Below are positions 1-10,037 of a DNA stretch of 64,000 bases, piece after piece (the stretch's first letter is position 1; every line of letters begins with the position of its first letter). The stretch is from Phellopilus nigrolimitatus. Its lineage: Eukaryota > Basidiomycota > Agaricomycetes > Hymenochaetales > Hymenochaetaceae. The stretch spans positions 1-64,000 of the forward strand of contig JAJOHG010000118.1 of the NCBI GenBank assembly GCA_021029095.1, read 5' to 3'. The notes below the pieces were generated by a model that ran no database searches, had not been told where the DNA came from, and worked only from the letters and a program-made list of their open reading frames with translations. A program made the position numbers and the translations under genes.

Positions 1-963
1 GTCCGGGTGCAGACTCTCCATGCCCTACTTTCACAGCGAATTCAGAGTCAAGTATGCTCCATGTTTTTTTGTTTTTGTTTTTGAGTAAAATTGTACATTC
101 CTATCCAAGTCGCCTATAGCAAAAAAGCTCACTCGAAACATGGTAGAAAATAATACATGTACTCAACCCGAATCCAAACATTCCTTATACTCGTTAATAC
201 CTATAGTGATTACAGTCTTATGACGTATTATCATGGGACTATATCAGCAGGATTTAGCGCGTTAGGGTGCTCCTGACGAGAATCGGCTTGAGCGCTACCA
301 TCAAAACCTCGTTGCTTCGTGCTCGGATCGAGGCAGTAAAGGACGCGACGTCTCAAGGAAATAATATGGAACACCTACGCGTTTGAAATTTCCTCGTGTT
401 GCGCGAATCTCATGCCGCTGCTTTGAGAATCACAGGTAGGCTATACAGCCGTGGGCATCTCCCGGTGATGCGGCGACGCCCCAAGAGACTAGTCTTGACG
501 AAGGACCGGATCTTCTTAGACCGAGACTAAAGTCCGGAAGTAGACTTGAAAGGCGCCGCAATGGCGCTACCCACTTTTCTCTTGGAGTGCGTCGTGAGAC
601 CACACTCAATAAGGGAAAGCCAGCACAGGTTTCCATGGCACGGAGCAAGCAGAAATGAAAGGTGTGAAAACTCGACCATTGGGCAAAAAAAGGACCCATC
701 CATGAGCATGAGTTACTTTGATCCAAGGATAGATTCAAGATGTTTCACTTAGACAGCAGACCAAGACAATCATATCGACACACTCTGTTTAGAACAGCAG
801 TTCTCGACCGCGGGGCAGGATCTGCGCGAAGCACGATCCCGCTGCGCGTCGAAGGGCGACGTATTGGGCATTGACACATCATAATACAGCTACGACATGC
901 GATATAAACCGAGGAATTTTGACGGGATGCGACGTAAAGACACAGCGAAGGAGGGTAGAGCAA
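1..963. other. Intergenic region, no gene recognised
   Basis: This stretch lies downstream of the RPS14 locus. It holds only short overlapping open frames on both strands, and none resembles a family I know. I see no tRNA or repeat in it. Confidence 0.5.
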
Positions 964-1649
964 TCACAGACGGCGACCACGGCGACCACCCTATTCATCG
1001 AGGTAGGTCAAAATCGGGCAAAATACAAGGTTAGAAGTGACACGTACCTTGCGTCTAGTAGAGTCCGTCGGGATGGGCGTAACGTCCTCAATACGGCCTA
1101 TACGCATGCCAGCACGAGCGAGCGCACGAAGGGCGCTCTGAGCACCGGGACCAGGGGTCTTGGTGCCCGTACCACCGGTCGCACGGAGCTTGATATGCAG
1201 CGCGGTGAAGCCGACCTCACGGCAGCGGACTGCAACGTCCTGCGCGGCAAGCATGGCCGCGTACGGCGAGGACTCGTCACGGTCGGCCCTTGACCTTCAA
1301 TACCGCGGTGACACGGGAGATGGTCTCCTTGCCCGAGAGATCGGTGATGTGCACGAACGTGTCGTTGAACGACGCATAGATGTGCGCGACGCCGAACACG
1401 AGCTCGCCCTCGGCGACCTGCGGGCCGAGCGAGACGGTCGTCTCTTCCTTGGGTTGCCTTTGCTCCCTTCTTCGGCGGCTACAGGCAACATTGTCAGTAC
1501 GCTATTCGCCAAGTTTTCGAGCGTGTATCTGGTCGTCATCCCCGTCTTCCCGACTCATCCACCTTCTCCTGAGTTCTTTCTCGCTCCAATTCCCTCGACC
1601 AACGGACCGATACTGCGAGAAATACCAGCTCTGGTGTGAAACTCACCAT
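964..1649 (-). pseudogene. RPS14: 40S ribosomal protein uS11 (RPS14), frameshifted copy
   Basis: The gene reads right to left. The ATG at 1649-1647 is its own three-base first exon, followed by GTGAGT. Exon 2 runs about 1478-1048, and the last exon (990-964) encodes the basic GGRRGRRL tail. The protein is a small-subunit ribosomal protein near the mRNA exit and platform. The conserved central part (residues [19 protein letters not shown]) is intact. Frame is lost in several places: an extra base after the ATQ codons (near 1450), a compensated missing G and extra T where GGM is expected (near 1303-1311), and an extra G in the run near 1287. Introns are kept, so this is not a processed retrocopy. 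It is either a decayed duplicate or an essential gene hit by local consensus errors. Identity is certain; integrity is not. Confidence 0.85.
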
Positions 1650-1830
1650 TTTATGGGTGTGGAAGACTTAGAGGTTGCTTGAGGAGGAGACTTTAGTAAC
1701 TGGAAGCGTCTGCCGAGAAATTGCCTATGTATTTGACCCTGTTTACGTTGTGTCTATTTATGGTAACACTCCTCATCCCTGTTATGTCGTCGAGCTCAGC
1801 GTGTCTTAAGACCTACAACTGTACGTCCTT

Positions 1831-2845
1831 ATGATTATGTCTGAGGAAGACGGGAAAGCCGCAAGCGTCGCCTCATCCCCGTTCGACGACCCCCAGGCCG
1901 ATTTGATTCTTCGCTCTTCCGATCTTGTCGACTTCCGGGTGATGAAATGTATCCTTGCGCTGGCCTCGCCGATATTCAAGGTTATGTTCTCTTTACCACA
2001 GCCTAAGCAGGATCCCGATGCCGAACCAAGTCCGCCTGTGGTCCCCGTTCCGGAACCAAGCACAGTTCTCGACCCCCTACTGCGCATTCTGTATCCCACT
2101 CCACCTCCTGAATTGCTCGACGTAGACGAGATTGGTGGCGTGCTCGAAGCCGCGCACAAGTACGACATGGACGGTGCCATGATCAATGCCAGGTCCGCAT
2201 TACGGGCATGCCTCGCACGCGAAAAGGCGCAGAAAAAGCCGACGTCCGAGGTCGCGATCGCTGTCTACGCGCTTGCATGTCGGTTCAAACTTGCAGACGA
2301 AGCACGTCTGGCTGCTCGTGCGTTTCTGGCGGGTCCGCTCGATCATCCCTTCGTCTCGCAACTGGAACACCTGTCCGCTGCGAGTTATTATCACTTGCTC
2401 GATTATCACCGACGTGTCGGGGACGCAGTGGAAGCCTTGTTCACCTCAATCAGTTACTCCGATGACGTGTTGCCGAACGTGTCTATCAAACATCACTTCT
2501 GCGGCGGTGGCACGACCGAAGTCTATCAGTCGGAGGACGGTACTGCCGAGAAAGTGTGTTGCACTGATGAATGGTGGTATCATGCACGCATGTCCGTTTT
2601 GGCGGAATTGCGAAAAGCTCCTTTATCAAGTTCTAGCTTTTCGTCATCGATCGTATCGCCGCATCTGAAGGCCATCTCATGCGTCGTTTGTAAAGATAGG
2701 GCTTTCGAAGGTTGGGATAAAATGAAGGAGTTGTCGCTGATTCAGATCAACAAGAAAGCTGACAAGGTAAGTTACTTCTGTAGCCGGTGATTTTATGAGA
2801 CTCACGAATAGCCAGGTTGAGCTTGTCCTTCCCTGGGATCGGTAA
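1831..2845 (+). CDS. BTB/POZ domain protein, first tandem copy
   Basis: Two exons, 1831-2766 and 2816-2845, give about 321 residues. The 49-nt intron falls just before the C-terminal residues VELVLPWDR. The N-terminal third is a fungal BTB/POZ domain: a DDPQADLILRSSD start, then an FRVMKCILALASPIFKVMF helix pair, then a PLLRILYP segment. The rest is helical, with a Cys-Cys pair (VVCK) near the end. BTB domains mediate dimerisation and often serve as substrate adaptors for Cullin-3 ligases, but no partner can be named here. The start could be 1831 or the ATG at 1837; the paralogue at 3485 favours an MSE-type start. A close paralogue lies 640 bp downstream on the same strand. Confidence 0.82.
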
Positions 2846-3484
2846 TGAACCACTGTTTGTCAGGACACACCTACATCGAAGATCAGTTACTGTGTCAGGA
2901 GTGACTACCTTGCCGATTTCCCTGCAATTTCCTCTGCATCTCTATATCCATGACTTGTATACCCATAACTAGGCCACGAGGCGACCCATTTGGCCTAGTG
3001 AAGTTTATGTACGTGAACAGATTATAACTTAGAGGTTAGCTACTGACTTCAAATTTGCTTGAAGACCCTCGCCTCCTCATGGCTGCTTTCTAGCGGGACA
3101 TTTGGTTATTCGAAATGGAATTGGTGTGGGCGGATGGTTATCTTTCTTTTATTCTGGTTCGGCGGATGGTTTTGATTTGGTTGGACTTCACGAATTCACG
3201 GTGCGTTTCCTCGGTCTTGGTCTTGAGTAATATCATTGATGTCGTACGTTCAGATAAACACGTACCATGCGTGTCCACGAGATTATGTTATGTATCCGTC
3301 TCGGCCGCTAGGCCTGAAATTGCTCGGCGGGAAAAACGACGAATTTGTCTCGTACACGTTCTTGACCTGGACATCCTCATTCATTGATAGTACTTCTTTT
3401 GTATTTGCCTCTGTTTACCTTGTGGTAGCATGCCTATGCCGCGTTTCTGTTCCTTGCTTAGTCTCAAACTACTACTGAACTACC
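2846..3484. other. Intergenic region between the two BTB copies
   Basis: This holds the presumed 3' end of the first BTB gene and the promoter of the second. Short open frames at 3115-3478 overlap each other and show no recognisable domain. Confidence 0.5.
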
Positions 3485-4492
3485 ATGGAAAACACCAACA
3501 TGTCAGAGAAAGATGATAAAGCCGCCACTGCTGCCTCCCCGCCGTTCGACGACCCGCAGGCCGATCTGATCCTTCGATCCTCCGATCACACTGACTTCCG
3601 GGTGATGTAATGCATCCTCGCCCTGGCCTCGCCGACGTTCAGGGACATGTTCTCTCTGCCGCAGTCGCAGTGCCCCCAGAACTCCGAATTGAATCTTCCA
3701 GTCGTCCCCATCACAGAGCCGAGTTCCATCCTCGATCCTCTGTTGCGCATCCTCTATCCTGTTATATCGCCAGAGCTAGCCGATCTCGATGCAATCGAAG
3801 GAGTTCTGGCAATGGCGGAGAAATACGACATGGATTTAGCTATGGACTATGCACGACGCGCTCTACGAGCGCGCGTTTCGCGCAATGATGCAGTAGCTAT
3901 ATACGCTATTGCGTGTCGCTTCAAACTCGAAGAGGAGGCACGCCTCGCTGCACGTGCGTTTCTTCAAGGTCCTCGCGACCATTCTCTCGTTCCACAGATG
4001 GATGGACTCTCCAGTACAGCATATTATCATCTGCTCAGTTATCATACTCGCTTTGCGGACACGCTTCCCTTGCTGCTTACCTCGGTCGAGTATGCTATCA
4101 ATGTATTGATGCCAGTTATGGGGCATCATTGTACAGGTTGGGTGCCAGAAGTCTACCTCTCCTTAAGAAAACCTGGGCCACCTGGGTCAATAGGAGATAG
4201 GAAGACATACGAGTGGTGGTTTTATGCCCGCGAGGCTATCATTGTCGAGTTGCGGAATGCACCTCTGGCAGCCGATTCCTTCGCGTCGTCAACTGTCGCA
4301 CCTTGTATAAAGAAGACCAACTGTGGTATCTGCAAGACGAATGCACTCCCGAATTGGGATACTCTGAAAAGGCTTACATTAACCTTTCTATCTGACGAGG
4401 CCAATAAAGTAAACTTTTTTTTTTTTTCACTATCTAGTGCCTTTAGTAACTCTTACACTCTTCAGACCGAGCTTATTCTTCCTTGGAAATGA
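3485..4492 (+). pseudogene. BTB/POZ domain protein, second tandem copy with nonsense codon
   Basis: This is a paralogue of the gene at 1831-2845, with the same order: DDPQADLILRSSD, the PLLRILYP segment, KYDMD, ACRFKLEEEARLAARAF, an EWW motif, and a C-terminus of ELILPWK. Exons are 3485-4408 and 4466-4492. An in-frame TAA at 3608-3610 follows the codons FRVM, exactly where the first copy has AAA (Lys). The rest of the frame is clean. Translation could restart at the ATG at 3647, but that would remove the first half of the BTB fold. It is therefore a recent pseudogene, a gene using a downstream start, or a sequence error. The 57-nt intron is a multiple of three and has no stop. Confidence 0.78.
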
Positions 4493-5248
4493 GTTCATCT
4501 GATTCAAGACTCGAGAAGAAATGGCATATATGTACACTTGACCAATCTGCGGAGCCAAGTAAGTTATGCTCCACGACCAATTGGTATTGAGATCTCATAT
4601 TTCACTTTTTCTAATCATATAGGATGATAAAGAACTATCCTCCTTCTCAATGAGTGTTCCAAGGCTGCAAATTTTGATCGGATTTGTCATTGAACGTTTC
4701 CTTTGCTTCAAATGAGACTATTCGGTTGTTGTATGTGGAGCTTGTTGCTCCGCTAGCGCGGATTGAAACCGACAATAACGAGCAATGTCATCGACGTTGG
4801 TAATTGACCGGATCTGATTTGATCTCGCGCAAGTTATTTCGGCCCGCCGTCGTCACACGTTATCCATGCTGTCCCGATTGTGTATCTGGATCACTGCATA
4901 CACGTAGCGCCCGCAGCAAGCCGGCCAAACTGGTAATGATGATTGAGAAATTGCTGCGAAAGCTGTGTCTAGATTATCTGGCCATAATGTATTTTCGCCC
5001 ACGCACCGTGTTCATCCAGATGACCCGCGATGGACGGTGATAGAACGCTCTACTGTTTCTACCTGATCCAATGCGATCTCGGGAATTAGTAATACATAGA
5101 AGCACGTTCAACGTGTATAGACAATAGGGGTCAGGATGGTCGGCGCGCACATGTATATAAAGACACGATGTAACTTGCAAGGGAATCACACACGCTTCTC
5201 GCTTCCCCTATATCTACGCCGACCTCTCAACATTTAAGTGAATTAACC
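4493..5248. other. Intergenic region with promoter of the small HTH gene
   Basis: I see no gene here. The right end holds a TATA element and the 5' leader of the small gene starting at 5249. Confidence 0.5.
5154..5162 (+). promoter_or_regulatory. TATA box of the small HTH gene
   Basis: The bases TATATAAAG lie about 90 bp before the ATG at 5249, a normal place for a fungal TATA element. Confidence 0.5.
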
Positions 5249-5606
5249 ATGGCCCCCAACCCAACTTGCTCTGCACTCGCTGCAGCGAAGGATCGCAAAG
5301 GCCTCTCGTACGCGCAGATTGCGACTGCAGTCGGAACGGACGAGCAGACCGTTATCAACGGTACGCGCTCATCCTGGTTTCTTGCGCCATCTCAGTTTCT
5401 GAAATCTGGCTTTGATACGATTTGGCTGCTGTAGCGTGCACGGGCCAGGTGCATCCCATCGACGCTAAACTGTTCGACGCACTCGCGCGTGTGCTAGACA
5501 TCAAGGCGGTGCGTCCTGTCGAAATCGATACTTTATTTTGCTTTATCTTACGCGTACAAATCGCACACAGCAACCCGCACATACCGGTGTGCACGCAACT
5601 GCTTGA
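5249..5606 (+). CDS. Small cyanase-N-domain-like helix-turn-helix protein
   Basis: Three exons, 5249-5360, 5435-5508 and 5571-5606, give 73 residues; splice phases agree. The protein starts MAPNPTCSALAAAK, continues through a KGLSYAQIA helix, and ends PAHTGVHATA before TGA. The pattern (an AAK start, GLSYAQIA, then an FDALARVL helix) resembles the N-terminal helical domain of cyanate lyase, which has a lambda-repressor-like fold. The catalytic C-terminal domain of cyanase is absent, and the sequence after 5606 does not supply it. I therefore do not call it an active cyanase. It may be a free-standing DNA-binding-like module. Its function is unknown. Confidence 0.62.
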
Positions 5607-6995
5607 GATCGTTGATAACTTATCGGGGTCTGCGATGAGCCGCGATTGTTGGTGGGAGCGCTCTGTACGAAGTTCGAAGCAGGGGAAACATGTCTGAATA
5701 ACATTGAGCGTCACTTGTAAATGTACTTCAAACCAACAATGCATTGTATATTGGTCATTCCAGCCACTTACTATCGAGTCAACGTCCAGGAGACAGCAGA
5801 GTCAGGCGCAGCACGTCGTAAGTGATTTAGGGTAAATTTGAAGTGCCAAACACGAACGAGAACGTGGGAATGCTTATGTCACAAACTGTCAAGCAGTATC
5901 TGCGTTTCCTTCCTTGCGAACAGCGAAGTTGTTCAACTGAACTTTGAGGATGTTTGTCAATAATCCATCATCAATCACTCCCTGGCCGTCTTGTTGCGTG
6001 AGATCGGATGCTCTCGGGAGTCGAACGTCTCCCATCACGATATTCGGGTTACACAGTGGACAACGACAGCTACTTGTACTTGATGATTCACGTAGCTTGT
6101 CAAACGCAAGATGTAACAAACAAGGCGAAATCTAGCTGTGCTGAACACCACCACCCGATACCGATACTTTTCCATTCGTTGCTTTCAGATACTGATGCGT
6201 TACCTATATTTTACTTCGCACTTCAGCGCGCTTCTTTACTCAAACATGCTCGTGAACGTTGCGTTGATCCGCTACCCCTGTAGTATTGCGTGAGTCTTCT
6301 TATCACGATGTCCTGAAGACTGACAGATTTAGGGCCGTCACTCGGACTAATTTCTATTTTCTCCTGATCTATTTTTTTCTGCAGTGTGGAGTTTGAGTGA
6401 GCTCATTTCCTCATTTAGCTGTCTTCTACAACCAGGACGTTTACTGCCGTGCTTGGTGCGAAACAAAACGACAATACACACCGAAATAACAAACCTAGTA
6501 GCTTGCCTGCGCTGTCTGGATCGCTTTGCTTTCTCTTCCGCCCCGCATCTGTCTTCTCTGTCTCCGCCAAGATGCAAAAGTTGAGCGCAGTGATTCCTGT
6601 GCTGATTCTAACGCAATCAGCTTCCGAGCTGACACTTTGCTGTTCTGAGTGACCTCCTTTACTTCTATCCGCCTCTAATGGCCATTCGATGGCTGTTTGA
6701 AAGATGAGAAGACGTTGTCCATTAAGGGGCATGGAAATCTTCTGACAACTCTCAGGGACGGAAGCAGGAAGCTCGACGAGTCGGTAGCGCAATGGACAAC
6801 TGAGCAGCTGTCCCCGAACGGTGTGCACGTATCTTTTCTCCGAGTTCCCATGAGCATTTCCGGAACTTAAAGTGCTCCCTCGTGCGCTGTACATAAAAGA
6901 CCCAATCCACCTAAAGCTTTTCTTCACGCGACCGCCCGTCTGTCCACTTGCCTATCCCATCCTCCTCTATATTTCGTTGCTGCTAGGATAACATC
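5607..6995. other. Intergenic region, no supported gene
   Basis: The longest open frame is a 170-codon minus-strand frame at 6415-6927. It shows no recognisable domain and runs over the promoter of the next gene. A TATA-like ATAAAAGA lies near 6894, about 100 bp before the ATG at 6996. Confidence 0.45.
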
Positions 6996-8976
6996 ATGGC
7001 TTCCTCCAATGCAACCGTACCTCTAACCTCGACGCCAGCGTCGCTTCACATCCACCTCGACAACTCGCTCGGCGCCGCTTTTATTGGCCTGATTGTCGCG
7101 GCTATGTAAGCCTCCCTTTCTGTATACTCTGATACCATACCCACTCCAATCTTGCCAGCCTATTTGGAGTCACGAATATCCAAGCACTTATGTACTACCA
7201 GAACTATGGGCGTGATCCGCGATATATGAAATGGGCGGTTAGTCACTTGGATGGATTTTTATATAGCGTCGCAGTCCCACCCATGCTTCTGCCTTTTAGA
7301 TCGGGTTCCTTTGGTATGCCCACATAGGATTATCTAACTAAAAATACGTCTGACTAATCCTCCCCCAGGTTACTGGACGCGCTCCATCTTGCACTAATCT
7401 CACACGTTCTCTACTTCTACCTGGTCACGAACTTCACGAATCTCCTTATCATCACCGATCCAACTTGGAGCCTTTGTGTGAGCGATCTCCATTCTATTTA
7501 AGGTGACCGTACCCACATGAGGACTAACTGAAATAAATTGAACAAACAGTTGCATGTGGCTGTTACCGTAAGTCGCTTTCAAAGCCGTGTTATTGCTTCT
7601 CTCTGATCCTTTGATTTTCTGATGTTTAAAAGACTGTCAGCGACTTCATTGTCCGATCGTAAGCTTCTATAATTTATCCTGGAACCACTTTATGTTGACG
7701 CGTCTTATCAGCTATTATACCCGACGAGTTTGGATGCGTAAGTTTTCCTGTGCAGTGTTTAAACTAATATGCTGACACCGACTCGAAGTGAGCAAGAAAA
7801 ATTGGTTCTTGACCTTGGGTTGTGTGAGTTCCGTGTCCTGCATTCTTTTGCATTGCTAACGATGTTGCACGACAGGCTACATTCACTTTCGTGACCTTTG
7901 GTGCGCTTTGTTCATCACTCCTTCTAAAAGTTCCTTTCTGATAGTGTATTTCACGAAGTATCTGGGATGGGATTCTGTATAAAGATGTGCGACTACCTGC
8001 TCATCGCTTTTACAGTAAGAAGACATAGTACTGACTTTTCTGTTGCATCTCTAGCTTCTCGTACACCTCGACGTTGCAATTCACTCAAATCTCTGTTCGT
8101 CAACCCTCCTTTCTTATCTCCGGCCTTTTAACCCATTGTGGTTTGCTAGTGGGTACTTTATACTAGCCTTGGATCGGGTGTTACAGCAGATCTGTGGGTT
8201 GCGATCACATTGTGCTACTTCCTTATGAAGAATAGGACGGGGTTCAAATCGTAGGTTGACTCAATCTAACGAAAGGCTCCAAAGCTCACTAATGGATTTT
8301 TTCAATGATGGAAAAGAACGGATACGAAAATCAGCATCTTGATGGTTTATATTATCAACACTGGACTTCTCACGAGCATGTGCGCAGTCTGTTGTTTTGT
8401 CTCAGTCAGTATTCTTCTTATGGTGTAATTTCCATCTCTAACAAAGTTGACCGACAGTTCGCCGTCATGCCGCACAACTACATTTTCATTGGTTTCTACT
8501 TCAGCCTCTCCAAACGTGCGTGGCTCTCGTCCTGTACCTACAAACGCCGACCGCTAATCTCGTCTCATATTTTCTCGTCTGCACTAGTGTATTTCAACTC
8601 CTTGCTGGCGACGCTCAACGCACGCGACAAGCTGCGTGACAGCTTAGACAAGCAATCGCACCATATGGGCGCGAGCGCGTATCAGATGCCGCGTTTCGTT
8701 AGTGTCGGCACTCCGTCTGCGTCGAAGCAAGCGGCGACGTCCTTCGGCACGGTCAGCGCCTCGCAGACGTCACCGACGCATGGGCAGTTCGGATTCATGG
8801 AGAAGGTTTGCTTCCGAGTATATTAGGATTCTCTGGAACTGATGTGTCCGATTTTGGGGGGATTATAGGAGGACCATGCTCTTGCTGTGAACGTGCGAAC
8901 GGAGATGGATTATCATACCGACGATACTGGAATTGATACGAAGTCCGGGCGATTAACGTCGGTCCTTCCCCTTTGA
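6996..8976 (+). CDS. DUF6534-type seven-helix membrane protein, copy 1
   Basis: Sixteen exons: 6996-7105, 7159-7237, 7300-7313, 7369-7477, 7550-7567, 7633-7658, 7712-7737, 7789-7823, 7876-7900, 7959-7986, 8055-8094, 8150-8250, 8317-8404, 8458-8515, 8588-8805 and 8869-8976. Phases all agree and give 360 residues. Features are a SLHIHLDNSLGAAFIG start, NIQALMYYQNYGRDPRYMKW, several hydrophobic helices, LYTSLGSGV, and the typical DUF6534 end YFNSLLATLNARDKLRDSL before a Ser-rich cytoplasmic tail. This large basidiomycete family of plasma-membrane proteins has no assigned substrate; a receptor-like role is often suggested but is inference. A paralogue follows in tandem. Confidence 0.85.
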
Positions 8977-9171
8977 TGTATCATTCTTATGCCTTTTCCG
9001 CTCCTATTTACCCATCTACCTGAGCTTGAAGTTTTTATGTGCTTGTATATCATAATCTAAATGATTTTGCGTCCCTTTGAGACCATTTCTTCATGAAAAT
9101 AGTTGAGACTATTGGCTGCTGGAAAAGCGGGAGATGTGGCTGATCTGAGGCCTTCCTGAAAGGATCCGGCC

Positions 9172-9209
9172 TTAGTTTCTGGGTTGGCGGTTAGTTTCTG
9201 GGTTGGCGG
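9172..9209. repeat. 19-bp direct repeat, two copies
   Basis: A 19-bp unit starting TTAGTTTCTGGG occurs twice back to back with no mismatch. It lies in intergenic DNA and is probably a slippage duplication. Confidence 0.8.
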
Positions 9210-9945
9210 TAAGGTCAACGAGGCTGCGGACCCACATAACTTTCGCCTGCCGCAATTGTGGTAGACGCGTCCTAGACGAAAATTGGGCACAAGCTCATAA
9301 GCTCTGGGTTGTTATGACATCTCGTGGCATGATGCGCATGTCATAAGTCGGAGGACGATGGTTGCGCCGTTGACGACAAGAATGTCGAGGCTTGAAGGAC
9401 GATCAGCTGAGATCGACACCCGGAAGAGTATAGCAAGTTAGGTGCTTATGTAAGCTTACTACATGGAGGAAATCTGGAAAAGTTCCATCAAGGGAAGCTG
9501 CCGAGATCTTTTAGTGACTACATCGTCTTAAGATTGCTCTACAGTATGCATGAGGTGAATATTTAGTCGTTGCTGTACCTGCAACTTTGCCGCTTTCATA
9601 ACAGTAACTAGTTTATGATGTTTCTATGCAACCTACTCGCAAATAAAAATCTACGAATTCTCATTTAGCCGTAAGAGGAATGAATCTTCTCTCGACTTTC
9701 GGGTAGGCAGCAGGAAGCTTGAGGACAGTGTGCAGCATCTTCTTAACCACTCAGAATTACGGAAAGACCCTTGATGAACCGGGACTTTCTCCTGATATGC
9801 TCCGTAAAGCAAGTCTTGGGGTATCGGTCATACAGTAAACGTCTACTTGCAGCAGCCGTCCCCATACCGCATCCTGTATTCCCGAGTTCCCATTTCCCAT
9901 ATGATGAACTTTAGAACTTTCACGCGCTGTGTATGTCTGGTGACA

Positions 9946-9952
9946 TATAAAG
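9946..9952 (+). promoter_or_regulatory. TATA box of DUF6534 copy 2
   Basis: The bases TATAAAG lie about 90 bp before the ATG at 10038. Copy 1 has a related ATAAAAGA element at a similar distance. Confidence 0.5.
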
Positions 9953-10037
9953 GACCGTTACATCCCTTCTCGCGACCGTTTGTCTGTCCGTCGTCTTGTC
10001 CATCCTTCTGTCAAGTCGTCGCTGCTAGGATAGTACC

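Larger units (their letters stand above)
8977..10037. other. Intergenic region between the DUF6534 copies
   Basis: No gene recognised. It holds the 3' end of copy 1, a short direct repeat at 9172-9209, and the promoter of copy 2. Confidence 0.5.

Noticed and set aside
5422..5697. Catalytic half of a cyanase after the HTH exons
   Set aside because: The residues after 5606 do not match the cyanase active-site region, and the spliced frame stops at TGA 5604-5606.
7959..7986. Stop codon in DUF6534 copy 1 as evidence for a pseudogene
   Set aside because: Using the CACGAAG acceptor and the ATGTGCG donor gives a 28-nt exon that is in frame and matches copy 2.
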